Shown here piece after piece: positions 43,018-52,615 of a stretch of 64,000 bases of DNA (position 1 is its first letter; each line of letters begins with the position of its first letter). The notes under the pieces are model-generated. The model was not told the origin of the DNA, ran no database searches, and was given only the letters and a program-made list of their open reading frames with translations. A program made the position numbers and the translations under genes. Source of the DNA: Lacrimispora indolis DSM 755 (GTDB taxonomy: Bacteria; Bacillota; Clostridia; Lachnospirales; Lachnospiraceae); NCBI RefSeq assembly GCF_000526995.1, contig NZ_AZUI01000001.1, positions 744,001-808,000 on the forward strand, in the 5' to 3' direction.

Positions 43018-43743
43018 TTACATCCTCTCTGTTGTTCCACGCAGCCAGATGACTGCGTAAGCTGCTCCCCGCTCATCGCACAGGGAAACAGTATAACCTT
43101 CCTCTGTCCGGCTCACACGGGGATAAATTGCATCTCCAAAGACTGCCGCCTTTTTATATTCCACTCTCAGTTCGGATACCTCCACTTCATCGGGAAGCAC
43201 CTCTCTGGCAATCTCTACATATTGAGCATTATTGACATGATGGTTTGTGTCAATATGATGCTTTCCGACGATGACCGGCTCTGTGTTCTCATATTCCTCC
43301 GGCAACTGGATCTTACGGGAAGCATAGTCCATGGAAAGCTGCGTTTCCCTGCCGTTTCCATATCCCCTGATGTCTTCCGGTTCAATTTTAACGGGACGTC
43401 CCTTTTCCGTATCAAAGAGGAACCATACGGAATTAGCCCTTACAAGGTACTCTCCGGCCTGATCACATATGGTAAAATTCCGGTAGCCGTAAAACCCCTT
43501 AAAGTCATAGGGCCAGGTACCCACTACGATCTCCTCCCCCAGCACGGGATAACGGTCCACCACGATCTGCCAGGAGGAAAGCCACCAGGCCTTATGTCGA
43601 TCCGTTAAGTAGGAAATTCCAAGGCCGATGTCCTCTGACTGAAACGTAGAGCAATCCTGCAGATAATTCATGATGCCTGTTAATGTCAGTCTTCCGCACT
43701 CGTCTGTTTCACTGTAACGGACCCTGCTGCCAAATGTATACAT
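43018..43743 (-). CDS. Acyl-ACP thioesterase (FatA/FatB type)
   Basis: A 241-residue double-hotdog enzyme that hydrolyses acyl-ACP to free fatty acid. The first hotdog has RVRYSETDECGRLTLTGIMN and MNYLQDCSTFQSEDIG. The second has HIDTNHHVNNAQYVEIAREV, where the Asn/His cluster corresponds to the catalytic part of plant and bacterial FatA enzymes. The ATG at 43743 follows GAGAGGTGT. Bacterial members release short or medium acyl chains or supply lipids. It forms a tight pair with the CvfB-like gene. Confidence 0.9.
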   Translation of the reverse strand: MYTFGSRVRYSETDECGRLTLTGIMNYLQDCSTFQSEDIGLGISYLTDRHKAWWLSSWQIVVDRYPVLGEEIVVGTWPYDFKGFYGYRNFTICDQAGEYLVRANSVWFLFDTEKGRPVKIEPEDIRGYGNGRETQLSMDYASRKIQLPEEYENTEPVIVGKHHIDTNHHVNNAQYVEIAREVLPDEVEVSELRVEYKKAAVFGDAIYPRVSRTEEGYTVSLCDERGAAYAVIWLRGTTERM

Positions 43744-43887
43744 TTCACACCTCTCATCAAAATTATATAACATTATAAAGCATTTTTAAGCTCTTGTCCA
43801 GATAAACCAGAAAGAACCCTGTGAGCGTTTTCGGGGAAATTCTATCAAAAAGGAAAGTTTTAACAAGAACTTAACAATCTGCAATGC

Positions 43888-43917
43888 AAAAAACGGAACC
43901 CCATGAGGTTCCGTTTT
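43888..43917 (-). terminator. Terminator of the first tRNA-Gln gene
   Basis: Minus strand AAAACGGAACC pairs with GGTTCCGTTTT, loop of about 7 bases, followed by TTTTTT-type run. It begins 5 bases after the tRNA. Confidence 0.88.
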
Positions 43918-43921
43918 CAGA

Positions 43922-43994
43922 CTGGGCTACAAGGATTCGAACCTTGAAAATGACGGAGTCAGAGTCCGTTGCCTTACCATTTGGCGATAGCCCA
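43922..43994 (-). tRNA. tRNA-Gln (anticodon CTG), copy 1
   Basis: Acceptor TGGGCTA/TAGCCCA, D arm GCCAAATGGTAAGGC, anticodon arm ACGGA-CTCTGAC-TCCGT (anticodon CTG) and T arm AAGGTTCGAATCCTT. Nearly identical to the gene at 53798-53869; this copy has one more base in the variable loop. CCA is not encoded. Confidence 0.95.
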
Positions 43995-44011
43995 TCAATA
44001 CAACAAGAGGA

Positions 44012-44040
44012 ATTATACAAGATTTTTCTACATTAGTCAA
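44012..44040 (-). promoter_or_regulatory. Promoter of tRNA-Gln copy 1
   Basis: Minus strand TTGACT, 17-base spacer, TATAAT, with the start of the tRNA 17 bases downstream. Confidence 0.8.
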
Positions 44041-44109
44041 GTCTTTTTTAAGTCGATTTTTCTGCCGGCCATGAAAGAGTTACCGTTCATTTGGACGGCA
44101 GAAGAATTC

Positions 44110-45819
44110 TTATTCGTAGATTTTTTTCCCGAAAATCTTTTCCAGTTTTTCAAATGAAAGCTTGGGCGTTCTGTCTTCTTTCAGAAGACCGTTTGTCTCC
44201 TGCATCACATCCGTAAGCTGGGTATAGCAAAAACCGGAGAACTTTCTGCTTTTAATCAGGAAATCCGTAATAGGCTCCAGGCGTCTTAAAAATTCCTCTT
44301 CGCTTTTCACCTTATTATAATATCCCCAGCCTTTTTCTTCTGCAGAAAAGGCAATACCGCCATACTCTGTCATCAGGACAGGCTGTCCCCGGTACGCCTC
44401 CTGATCCGCCAGAACAAAGCGGCGCTCCGCATGGCTATTTAGGATATCTTCCATGGAATCATACTTTCTTTCCGTTTCCGGCATCAGTTCATAATCATGC
44501 AAGGCCAGAATATCCGTGTGCTCCGTCTGCTCCCAGCCGTCGTTTCCGCTGACCAGCCTGGTTCTATCCAGGGCCTTGGCCTGATAAAACAGCATATTAG
44601 AAAAGCTCTGCTGGCTGTTATCCGTTTTTATGTTTCTCATTCCCCAGCTTTCGTTCGCTGTCACCCATGTAATAATGGAAGGATGATTATAATCCCGTTC
44701 AATGAATTCAGTCAGTTCTTTAGAGGTGTTTTCCACAGTATTGTCTGTATACATATAGCAGCTTGGCATCTCTCCCCATACAAGAAATCCCAGCTTATCA
44801 GCCCAGTAATAATATCTTGGATCTTCAACTTTCTGATGTTTCCTGGCCCCGTTAAATCCCATTTTCTTTGAGAGCAGTATATCATTCCGGATGGATTCCT
44901 CATCCGGAGGCGTAAGAAGGCTTTGACTCCAGTAGCCCTGATCAAGAACCAGTCTTTGATACAAAACCTCTCCGTTTAACAGAATTTTTCCATTTGTAAC
45001 GCAAACAGACCGAAGTCCGAAATAGCTGGTAACCTTATCATTTGGAAGATTTACCTCCATTTCAATCAAATTAGGCTTTTCCGGCGTCCATGTCAGCTGA
45101 TCCCGGCGCAGATCCAAGTCAGGTAAAGCCAAAATCCCCTTTCCATAGCCATTTTCACAGGAAATTTTTAAGCTGCCCAGATCCATTTCCATACCACCTT
45201 CCGCAGGGAGGCTGTGAAAGGCTATTTCTCCTTCAACACGGTCCATGGATGAAATGAAGATTTCGCATAATGCTTCATTCCGTTCCAGATCCGGAGTTGC
45301 CTTTATTCGTTTTATATAGGGTTTTCCCGCATATTCCAGCCATACGCTCTGCCAGATGCCGGTGGTAGGAGTATACCAGCAGGCAAAATTCTCCCCTGTC
45401 CATGTCTGCTTTCCTCTCGGCTTATCCGCGTCACTGTAATCCATAACCTTAACCGTTATGATGTTTTTTCCGTCCGATACCAGCCCGGTAATATCTGCCT
45501 CAAAGGGAGTATGACCACCTCTGTGGCCAACTGCATGGATTTGATTAATATAAACTTCTGCTTCATAATCCACAGCTCCAAACTTCAAAAGCAGACTTTT
45601 TCCATTTAATCTGTCTTTCTCCACCACAAAAGCTTTCCGATACCATACTATATGGTGAACCTCTGTATCCCCGATTCCGCTCATTTCAGACTGATAGCAG
45701 AACGGCACCTGGATTTTCCGGTCAAATACCGGTTCATCAAAGGAAAAATCCCATTCTCCATTCAGATCCGTCCAATCCTCTCTTATAAAATCAGGTCTTG
45801 GAACATTATCAATGACCAT
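44110..45819 (-). CDS. Glycoside hydrolase family 2 (beta-glucuronidase/beta-galactosidase type)
   Basis: A 569-residue intracellular enzyme (no signal peptide). The sugar-binding sandwich (about 1-170) has VPFCYQSEMSGIGD and VWYRKAF, the Ig-like domain follows, then the TIM barrel. The acid/base Glu is in TANESWG (about residue 390) and the nucleophile in LMTEYGG (about 485). Both catalytic residues are intact. Its position after the binding protein and two permeases, with GH105 on the other arm, suggests it trims a terminal beta-linked uronic acid or galactose from imported oligosaccharides. ATG at 45819 with AAGGAGAA spacing 7; a start two codons earlier is too close. Confidence 0.93.
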   Translation of the reverse strand: MVIDNVPRPDFIREDWTDLNGEWDFSFDEPVFDRKIQVPFCYQSEMSGIGDTEVHHIVWYRKAFVVEKDRLNGKSLLLKFGAVDYEAEVYINQIHAVGHRGGHTPFEADITGLVSDGKNIITVKVMDYSDADKPRGKQTWTGENFACWYTPTTGIWQSVWLEYAGKPYIKRIKATPDLERNEALCEIFISSMDRVEGEIAFHSLPAEGGMEMDLGSLKISCENGYGKGILALPDLDLRRDQLTWTPEKPNLIEMEVNLPNDKVTSYFGLRSVCVTNGKILLNGEVLYQRLVLDQGYWSQSLLTPPDEESIRNDILLSKKMGFNGARKHQKVEDPRYYYWADKLGFLVWGEMPSCYMYTDNTVENTSKELTEFIERDYNHPSIITWVTANESWGMRNIKTDNSQQSFSNMLFYQAKALDRTRLVSGNDGWEQTEHTDILALHDYELMPETERKYDSMEDILNSHAERRFVLADQEAYRGQPVLMTEYGGIAFSAEEKGWGYYNKVKSEEEFLRRLEPITDFLIKSRKFSGFCYTQLTDVMQETNGLLKEDRTPKLSFEKLEKIFGKKIYE

Positions 45820-45873
45820 ATTCATTCTCCTTTTTCATCGCTTTTTTGTAATTTTTAAAAAAAGAGTTGCGTA

Positions 45874-46728
45874 TTACCCCTTTAAACCGGAAGTACTGAT
45901 GCCTTCCACCAGATATTTCTGCAGGCAGATAAAGATAATGACTGCAGGCAGAATGGATAGGGTTGCCATTGCAAACATTGCACCGTAATCGGAAGAAGAT
46001 CCAGGATCACTAAACAATTTTAATGCAAGGCTGACCGGATATTTGGCGGACTCATTGATATAAAGCAGAGCAGAAAGAAAATCATCCCATCTCCACATAA
46101 AGGAAAAAATACTGGCCGTAATAAGTGCCGGGGAAATAAGGGGCATGATGATCCTGGAAAATATACTATAATAAGAGCAACCGTCAATCTTGGCTGCCTC
46201 GTCAAGCTCTTTGGGGATTCCATCTATGAAATTAATCATCAGATAAACAAAGAACCCCTGAATTGCAAAGCAATAAGGAAGTATCAGCGGCTTATAGCTT
46301 CCTACCCACCCTAATTTCTGATACCATAAATACTGTGGGATCATCAGAACCTGAGCCGGGAGCATCATAGAGAGCAGCATTGCTACAAACAAAACTCTTC
46401 TGCCAAAAAATCTGCATCTGGCAAGGCCATAGGCCACCAAAGCAGAGGAAAATACCGTTCCCAAAGTCGCTACAACGGCTATAAACAGAGAATTCTTAAA
46501 AAAAGTAGCAAAAGTAATCTTTGCAAAGCCTTTCCAGCCGTTCATATAATTAGAAAGCACAAACTTTTCCGGAATCAGCTGGCCTGCTGTTATAAAGATG
46601 GTATTGGTTTCCTTAAAAGAACTCATGACCATCCAAATCAAAGGATAAATCATCACAAGCCCCAGACTGCAGACAATAACATGGTAAAAAACTTTTCCTA
46701 TTTTTCTTTTTGTTTTCATCTGTCTCAC
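45874..46728 (-). CDS. Carbohydrate ABC transporter permease (MalG type)
   Basis: A 284-residue CUT1 permease with six membrane segments (about 18-38, 82-104, 117-137, 150-170, 195-217, 252-272). The EAA loop that binds the ATPase is ELDEAAKIDGCSYYSIFSRI (about 166-185). Its start overlaps the stop of the MalF-type permease by 4 bases. It forms the heterodimeric channel of the importer whose binding protein is encoded first in this operon. No ATPase is in the operon. Confidence 0.95.
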   Translation of the reverse strand: MRQMKTKRKIGKVFYHVIVCSLGLVMIYPLIWMVMSSFKETNTIFITAGQLIPEKFVLSNYMNGWKGFAKITFATFFKNSLFIAVVATLGTVFSSALVAYGLARCRFFGRRVLFVAMLLSMMLPAQVLMIPQYLWYQKLGWVGSYKPLILPYCFAIQGFFVYLMINFIDGIPKELDEAAKIDGCSYYSIFSRIIMPLISPALITASIFSFMWRWDDFLSALLYINESAKYPVSLALKLFSDPGSSSDYGAMFAMATLSILPAVIIFICLQKYLVEGISTSGLKG

Positions 46729-47636
46729 ACTCCTTCCGTATAAACCCAGAATTTCTTTGTTGCGAACAGAATCATTGTTATGAAACCTATAATTCCCAGC
46801 ATTACCCAGGCCAAAGCTGCCCCGTATCCGGTATTATAGAACTCAAAGGATTGCTGGTACATATAAACGGTATAAAACAAAGTGGAATTCAGCGGTTTTC
46901 CTTGGGTAATGATAAAGCATTGTGTGAATGCCAGGAAACCGTTGATCATCTGCATCACCAGATTAAAGAAAATAGTGGGTGTTAACAGAGGCAAAGTGAT
47001 CTTGAAAAACTGAGAAACTTTATTTGCGCCGTCTACTCTGGCAGCCTCATAAAGGGTCACCGGAATCTGCTTTAAAGATGATAAGAAAATCAGCATAGAA
47101 GAACCAAACTGCCAGACTGCCAGGATAATAAGGGTCCAAATCGCTGTATTTTTATTTCCTAGCCATGCAAAGCTGGTCTGAATCCCCAAAATACCCAAAA
47201 GATGATTGATCACACCGTCGGTTGCAAACATTCGCTTCCAAAGAATGGCGACTGCCACGGAGCCTCCGATAATGGATGGAAGATAGTAAGCCGCCCGGTA
47301 AAATCCGGTTGCTTTTGATGTATTAAGCAGAAGCATGGCCACCATAAGTGCAAAAACCAAACGCAGAGGAACCGATACTAAGGCGAAATAAAACGTAACC
47401 CCTATGGTCTGAAAAAACACTTTATCATCGGTAAACATTTTTATGTAATTTTTAAGCCCTGCAAAAACAGGCGGCGACAAAATGTTATAATCGCATAAAG
47501 AATAGTAAAAGGAAATTCCCATGGGCACCACCATGAACAACAGAAAGCCTACGATAAACGGAAGGCTGAATATCACTCCCGCTGTACTTTCTTTGTTCAG
47601 GAAATGCCTGAGTCCTGCACCTTTGTTATCTTTCAT
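46725..47636 (-). CDS. Carbohydrate ABC transporter permease (MalF type)
   Basis: A 303-residue CUT1 permease. Six membrane segments are visible from about residue 22 to 293, with the EAA loop LYEAARVDGANKVSQFFKIT (about 195-214). The ATG at 47636 follows GGAGGATGT at 8-base spacing; upstream in-frame starts would run into the family B repeat. It pairs with the MalG-type permease, to which it is coupled by a 4-base overlap. Confidence 0.95.
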   Translation of the reverse strand: MKDNKGAGLRHFLNKESTAGVIFSLPFIVGFLLFMVVPMGISFYYSLCDYNILSPPVFAGLKNYIKMFTDDKVFFQTIGVTFYFALVSVPLRLVFALMVAMLLLNTSKATGFYRAAYYLPSIIGGSVAVAILWKRMFATDGVINHLLGILGIQTSFAWLGNKNTAIWTLIILAVWQFGSSMLIFLSSLKQIPVTLYEAARVDGANKVSQFFKITLPLLTPTIFFNLVMQMINGFLAFTQCFIITQGKPLNSTLFYTVYMYQQSFEFYNTGYGAALAWVMLGIIGFITMILFATKKFWVYTEGV

Positions 47637-47670
47637 AGACATCCTCCATTCATGGATAACTGTATACTTA

Positions 47671-47731
47671 GTCAAGCGGACTTCGGCAATCCGCTTCGCT
47701 GCTTATCAGGTGGAGTTTGTACTCCACCTGA
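47671..47731. repeat. Dispersed palindromic repeat, family B, copy 3, plus second hairpin
   Basis: GTCAAGCGGACTTCGGCAAT continues into CCGCTTCGCTGCTTA (47671-47706), matching the cores at 6839 and 20122 but ending before the AT-rich part. Directly next to it CAGGTGGAGT/ACTCCACCTG (47708-47731) forms a 10-bp hairpin. Both lie between the binding-protein and permease genes and may set their ratio. Confidence 0.7.
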
Positions 47732-47741
47732 TTGGGTTCAT

Positions 47742-49097
47742 TTACTTTTTGCTCATAATATTATTGGCCCCGTTAAAGAATTCTTCTGCGGCTGTAGCTG
47801 CATCATATGCGCCGTAGCACAGCTGTTCCTGGACCTGATTTAACAAATTGGAAACCTCACTTGCGCCGTCTGGCTGGGGCGGATTGATGGGAGAACAATT
47901 AGGAGTTACAACCTCATTGATATAACGGATCACTTCCTGATCCACATCACTCATCTTGGGTGCAAGCTCTTCGGAAATAACACTGGAGGCCGGAACTCCT
48001 CTTTCACCCAGCAGAATGTTGTTTGCCTCGCTGGAGTTGGTCAGGAAGTTCAGAACCTTAACTGCCTCTTCCGGATTCTTTGTATGAGCGCCGACAGAGA
48101 AAAACATGCTGGATTTTAAATAACCAGATTTCTTCGGATCTGCTGACGGCCAGGTGGTAATACCGATTTCCATACCCTCAGGAGCTGCTTTCTGAATAGC
48201 AGTCAGCTGATTAGAGTTGTAAAAAGCACACCAGGACATGGTTTCAGGACCTGAGCCGTAAACCAGAGGCTCCTGTTCAACGGAACCGATGGAAAGCTCT
48301 GCAAATACACCTGGATCAATAAACCAGCCTTCCTTAATTCCTGTCTCATACATCTGGAAAAATGGAAGATAATCGTTTGCGGTTCCGCCCATCTTTTTGT
48401 CTCCATAGAGAACAATGTCATAGCTTCTCATGAAATAATCCAGATAAGCTCCCGCATTATAATAGGCAATGTTTGTTTTATACCCTGTTTTTTCATAAAC
48501 CTGACGGCATACATCAAGGAATTCATCCGTAGTCATGTAATCCTTGATTTCAATGCCGTTTTCTTCCAGCAGAGTTTTATTATACAGCAGAGAGGGTGCA
48601 TTAATTCCCGCACAGATCGCGTATACCCCGTCATTTACCGTACCGCTGGCTATGGTGTTGTCAGAAATGTTGGAGACATCCAGAGTACCGTCTTCCATAT
48701 ACGGCTTTAAATCTACCAGCAGTCCGTTTTTTACATATTGATCAATAAACGAATAATCCATCTGAACAAGATCCGGAATCGCCTGTCCAGCTGCGGAAGT
48801 AGCCAGTTTATTCCAGTAATCAGACCACTCGGAAAACTGTCCTTCTATGATTATCCCCGGGTTCTGCTCCGAATACAAGTCCAATGCAGCCTGAGTTTTC
48901 TCGTTTCTGACCTGATTTCCCCACCAGCTCATGGTCAGCTTAGCATCTCCGCCTGTATTTCCTGCACTTGCTGCAGTAGTATCTTCTGCAGCGGAGCCTG
49001 CTGTAGTATCTGCAGTTGTGGATGTGCCGCCTCCGCATCCGGCAAGTGAAGCTGCTGCCATAGCTGCCGCCAATAGTAACGCAATTCTTTTCTTCAT
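47742..49097 (-). CDS. Extracellular sugar-binding lipoprotein (CUT1 family)
   Basis: A 451-residue lipoprotein. The signal peptide ends in AAASLAGCGGG with the lipidated Cys at 21, then an Ala/Thr/Ser linker and a family 1 solute-binding fold from LTMSWWGNQVRNEKTQAALD onward. Aromatic clusters (WSDYWNKLATSA, SWCAFYN) fit oligosaccharide stacking. The ATG at 49097 has GGAGGAAGG. It is the first gene of the importer operon and is followed by two hairpins. Substrate is not provable; the associated GH2 and GH105 point to uronic-acid-containing oligosaccharides. Confidence 0.95.
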   Translation of the reverse strand: MKKRIALLLAAAMAAASLAGCGGGTSTTADTTAGSAAEDTTAASAGNTGGDAKLTMSWWGNQVRNEKTQAALDLYSEQNPGIIIEGQFSEWSDYWNKLATSAAGQAIPDLVQMDYSFIDQYVKNGLLVDLKPYMEDGTLDVSNISDNTIASGTVNDGVYAICAGINAPSLLYNKTLLEENGIEIKDYMTTDEFLDVCRQVYEKTGYKTNIAYYNAGAYLDYFMRSYDIVLYGDKKMGGTANDYLPFFQMYETGIKEGWFIDPGVFAELSIGSVEQEPLVYGSGPETMSWCAFYNSNQLTAIQKAAPEGMEIGITTWPSADPKKSGYLKSSMFFSVGAHTKNPEEAVKVLNFLTNSSEANNILLGERGVPASSVISEELAPKMSDVDQEVIRYINEVVTPNCSPINPPQPDGASEVSNLLNQVQEQLCYGAYDAATAAEEFFNGANNIMSKK

Positions 49098-49142
49098 GAA
49101 ACCTTCCTCCATTCATTTACTTTTGCTGTATTAAGCGTTTTC

Positions 49143-49171
49143 ATTATACTTCCCACGATTATTCCAGTAAA
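49143..49171 (-). promoter_or_regulatory. Promoter of the glycan importer operon
   Basis: Minus strand TTTACT, 17-base spacer, TATAAT, 46 bases before the binding-protein ATG. The weak minus-35 suits activation by the divergently encoded AraC-type regulator. Confidence 0.6.
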
Positions 49172-49192
49172 TGAGTAAAACCGGGTTCCAAG

Positions 49193-49219
49193 TTGAAAAA
49201 ACCGTGTTATCTGTATAAT
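49193..49219 (+). promoter_or_regulatory. Possible promoter of the two-component genes
   Basis: TTGAAA and a perfect TATAAT with a short 15-base spacer, 93 bases before the kinase ATG. Confidence 0.4.
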
Positions 49220-49312
49220 TTGAATAGTTCTTTTCCCTAACCGGTTGTTTTGCTGAGATGTTTTATATATAATTTAGCTGTCATCAGTTCAGTATGCGAA
49301 AGGCGGTTCTTT

Positions 49313-51094
49313 ATGAAGCAGTTTATCAGAAATCTCTCTTTAAAAAAGAAGATTCATTCTATTGTATTTCTTTGCATTATCCTTTTGGCCTTCGTTTCTC
49401 TGTTCAGTATTCATCTGGTTTCCAAGGCCCACCAAAAAGTGCTCTATCAATCTGTGGCCTCCTCCTTATCCTATACTGCCAAAGAGCTGAATAACCGGCT
49501 GGACAATGTTTCCACCATGGCCGATATGTTTCTGGCTGATACCATTATCCAAAACGGACTTGGGACTTTAAAGGATTCTTCCAGCGTTCAGGACCGTACC
49601 ATTGCATACAAAGCTCTTTACGGAACTTTAAATGAATATTATTTTTCCTTCCGGAAAAACAATATTAACTTTATGAGTCTATATCAGGATCGGTTTTCCA
49701 TTCATACCCATATCTCAGCGGAAAATACTCTTCCGGAAGCCGTCACTCAGGACCTTGTCACAAGAGGCGAAAATGCAAAGGGACGTACTCTCTGGATTAC
49801 CGACTACAGCGATGAATACGGCCTGTTTATGGTCAAGAATCTGCGGAGGTCGGAATATTTAAGTCTTGATTCTCTGGGAACGCTTGTTGTCAGCTTAAAT
49901 ATTGACGGACTGATCAAGGCAGCCACCGGCACCAGCCACTTTTATGATGACACCCGTTATATTCTTTACGGTCAGGAGGACTTGATCTATAACTCCTCCA
50001 GTTTAAAGGCCAACGAGATGCCACTTTTTGAAAACTTTTTCCATTCCAGATACGGTCTTGTAAATCCTGATGGAAACAGCTTCTTTTACGTAAAAGGTAT
50101 CATACCGGAATTTGACTGGGATTATGTTTGTCTGATACCATATGGAAGCATCGCGGATTCCCTCCGTACCAGCTTAAAAATCTGCCTGACAATCATTACA
50201 GTCTCCATAGGGCTGGCCATCCTGCTCTCCTCTGCTTTGATTGATTCTATTACAAGGCATTTTGACAATCTGCTATTAAAAATGGAACGCTTTGCGGCAG
50301 GGCAGACCGAAACACCGCAGATTTCCTACGATTACAGCAAACGTACCGATGAATTGGGCATTCTGCACTCCTGCTTCGACCAGATGGTTAATAAAGTAAA
50401 CCAACTGATCCGGACCAACTACTTAAATGAAATCCTGATAAAAGAAGCCCAGCTAAAAGCCCTGGAAACTCAGATGAATCCTCACTTTTTGTACAACACC
50501 CTGGAATCCATCAACTGGAGGGCAAAGACCATTGGGGCAAAAGATATTTCTTCCATGACAGAATCCCTGGGCACTCTCCTTCGCATTACTCTGGACCAGA
50601 AATACAAAGAAGTTCCTTTAAGCCGGGAGCTGGAGCTTGTGCAATGCTATATGACAATCCAGAAATACCGGTATGAGGACAGGCTGGAATATGAGATATC
50701 CGCTCCCCAGCATCTCTTCGGATGTGCTGTGCTGAAACTGACTCTCCAGCCACTGGTGGAAAATGCCATCCGCTATGGATTGGAGGAAAATACGGAGGAA
50801 TGCCGGATTCAGATTGTAGCTGAATCAGATGGTTCCACCCTTTTTGTTTCTGTTAAAAATAACAGTTCCTTTTTTGAAGACGACCTTTTAAAGAAACTGA
50901 AAACACACAAAATTGAACCTCATGGTTTTGGAATCGGTCTTTTAAATATTCTGGAGCGAATGGAGCTTACTTATGGGGAGAACTACGGACTTACCCTCTA
51001 TAATGAGGAAGACCAGGCCGTCGCCCAGCTATCTTTTCCCTTAAATCCTACTCTTCATGCCATTTCTGATACGAAAGGAGAGCGCAAATGCTGA
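49313..51094 (+). CDS. YesM-type sensor histidine kinase
   Basis: A 593-residue kinase. Membrane segments near residues 16-38 and 290-312 enclose an extracellular Cache-like sensor, then HAMP (about 313-365). The phosphoacceptor His is H391 in NPHFLYNTLESINW, typical of the LytS/YesM class. The ATPase has LTLQPLVENAIRYGLEE and GFGIGLLNILERMEL. The ATG at 49313 follows AAAGGCGG. It overlaps the response-regulator gene by 7 bases and should phosphorylate it when the oligosaccharide or its loaded binding protein is present. Confidence 0.94.
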   Translation: MKQFIRNLSLKKKIHSIVFLCIILLAFVSLFSIHLVSKAHQKVLYQSVASSLSYTAKELNNRLDNVSTMADMFLADTIIQNGLGTLKDSSSVQDRTIAYKALYGTLNEYYFSFRKNNINFMSLYQDRFSIHTHISAENTLPEAVTQDLVTRGENAKGRTLWITDYSDEYGLFMVKNLRRSEYLSLDSLGTLVVSLNIDGLIKAATGTSHFYDDTRYILYGQEDLIYNSSSLKANEMPLFENFFHSRYGLVNPDGNSFFYVKGIIPEFDWDYVCLIPYGSIADSLRTSLKICLTIITVSIGLAILLSSALIDSITRHFDNLLLKMERFAAGQTETPQISYDYSKRTDELGILHSCFDQMVNKVNQLIRTNYLNEILIKEAQLKALETQMNPHFLYNTLESINWRAKTIGAKDISSMTESLGTLLRITLDQKYKEVPLSRELELVQCYMTIQKYRYEDRLEYEISAPQHLFGCAVLKLTLQPLVENAIRYGLEENTEECRIQIVAESDGSTLFVSVKNNSSFFEDDLLKKLKTHKIEPHGFGIGLLNILERMELTYGENYGLTLYNEEDQAVAQLSFPLNPTLHAISDTKGERKC

Positions 51095-52614
51095 AATTAA
51101 TTATTGCTGATGATGAACGAATGATCCGGGAGTCTATTTCTTCCCTCATTGACTGGAACAGCCTGGGCATCGAACTGATCGGAACCTGCCGCGACGGCAT
51201 TGAGGCCTATAACATGATTCTTGATGAATCGCCTGACATTGTTATGACTGACATTCGGATGCCCGGCCTGTCTGGATTGGAATTGGTAGAACGTATTTCC
51301 CAGGCCGATATGGATACCCAGTTTATCCTTCTGTCTGGCTTTGGAGAATTTGAATATGCAAAACAGGCGATGAAATACCGGGTTCATCATTATCTTCTCA
51401 AGCCATGCAATGAGGAGCAAATCATGGAAAGCATGCGGGATGTGATCCAGGAATACTATCACCGCCAGGCGTTTCAGGATTTGAGAGAACGCCAGAAGGC
51501 GCTGACTGCCAACTTACACCACAGCATTCTGGCAAATATAATCAACGAAATGATTTTTCTGCCTGAACCTGCAGAATTTGTCTGGAACGCCTATTCCGGG
51601 TTTATGGATTTCTATAATACAGGATATGAAATGTGTTTTCTCCACTATCTGGAAGAAGATCATTTTATCTCTGTTTTAAGCTGCATTTACGATTACATGG
51701 CCGAACATGCACCTGGTATCGAATTATACTGTATCTATGTAAGAAACTCCCTGATTCTGTTTTTTGAAGGATACCAGGTCTCCTATGATCCATTGGATTC
51801 CTTCATGCAAAGCTTAAATCCGAAAGCACAATCTGTGGAACTGGATTATAAACGTTTTACCTTTTCAGGCCTGGGAAAGCTTTTAGAAACCCTGATTACA
51901 AAGATCAAACGTTACGGAATCATCTATTTTATGAATGGACTGCAGCCGGTCCCCACCTGCAATTATAAAAATTTGATTTCCAAAATCGAAGAGCTGACCA
52001 CACTTTTGATTCATGCAGACGGTTCAGCGCTGAAATCACGTCTGGATGAACTTACTGCAATTTTAAACGACATCACTAACCCCGACTTTTTAAAGCAGGC
52101 AGGTTCACGGATTCTAATTAAATTTGCTACGGAAAGCAGCTATCTTTCATCCGTAGACACTACGGAATATTTAATGGATTTAAACCAGCAGAATGAAACT
52201 TCCGGCATCCGCGCCATGTTATGTGAAAAACTTAACGAGGTTTTAAAAGAACCGTCCAGCCATTCTCAGCGATACAGTCCTTTTATTGAAAAGGTCATGC
52301 AGTATGTAGAAGAACATCTGGATAATCCCAATCTTACATTGAAATGCATCGCTGAAAGTTACCTTTTCATGAATGTGGATTATGTCAGCAAACGGTTCAG
52401 CAAGGAAACAAAACAAAAATTCTCAAACTACATTACTACCCTGCGCATCCAAAAAGCCAAGCAGTTATTGGCAGAAGGCCATACCGAACAAATTCAATGG
52501 GTTGCCCAGCAGGTGGGATGTGGAAATAATCCCCAGTATTTCAGCCAGATTTTCAAAAAAAACACGGGGATGACACCTAGCGCATATGCTAAAAAGTTAA
52601 ACGGAGGAGAATGA
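51088..52614 (+). CDS. YesN-type response regulator with AraC DNA-binding domain
   Basis: A 508-residue regulator. The receiver (about 1-120) has the acidic pocket ADDE (7-10), phosphoacceptor D55 in IVMTDIRMPG and K105 in HHYLLKPC. A long helical middle part follows, and the C-terminal AraC double helix-turn-helix (about 405-505) has YLFMNVDYVSKRFSKETKQK and VGCGNNPQYFSQIFKKNTGM. AAAGGAGAG precedes the ATG, and its stop lies one base from the GH105 ATG. It probably activates both divergent arms of the glycan locus from the 49.1-49.3 kb intergenic region. Confidence 0.95.
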   Translation: MLKLIIADDERMIRESISSLIDWNSLGIELIGTCRDGIEAYNMILDESPDIVMTDIRMPGLSGLELVERISQADMDTQFILLSGFGEFEYAKQAMKYRVHHYLLKPCNEEQIMESMRDVIQEYYHRQAFQDLRERQKALTANLHHSILANIINEMIFLPEPAEFVWNAYSGFMDFYNTGYEMCFLHYLEEDHFISVLSCIYDYMAEHAPGIELYCIYVRNSLILFFEGYQVSYDPLDSFMQSLNPKAQSVELDYKRFTFSGLGKLLETLITKIKRYGIIYFMNGLQPVPTCNYKNLISKIEELTTLLIHADGSALKSRLDELTAILNDITNPDFLKQAGSRILIKFATESSYLSSVDTTEYLMDLNQQNETSGIRAMLCEKLNEVLKEPSSHSQRYSPFIEKVMQYVEEHLDNPNLTLKCIAESYLFMNVDYVSKRFSKETKQKFSNYITTLRIQKAKQLLAEGHTEQIQWVAQQVGCGNNPQYFSQIFKKNTGMTPSAYAKKLNGGE

Positions 52615-52615
52615 C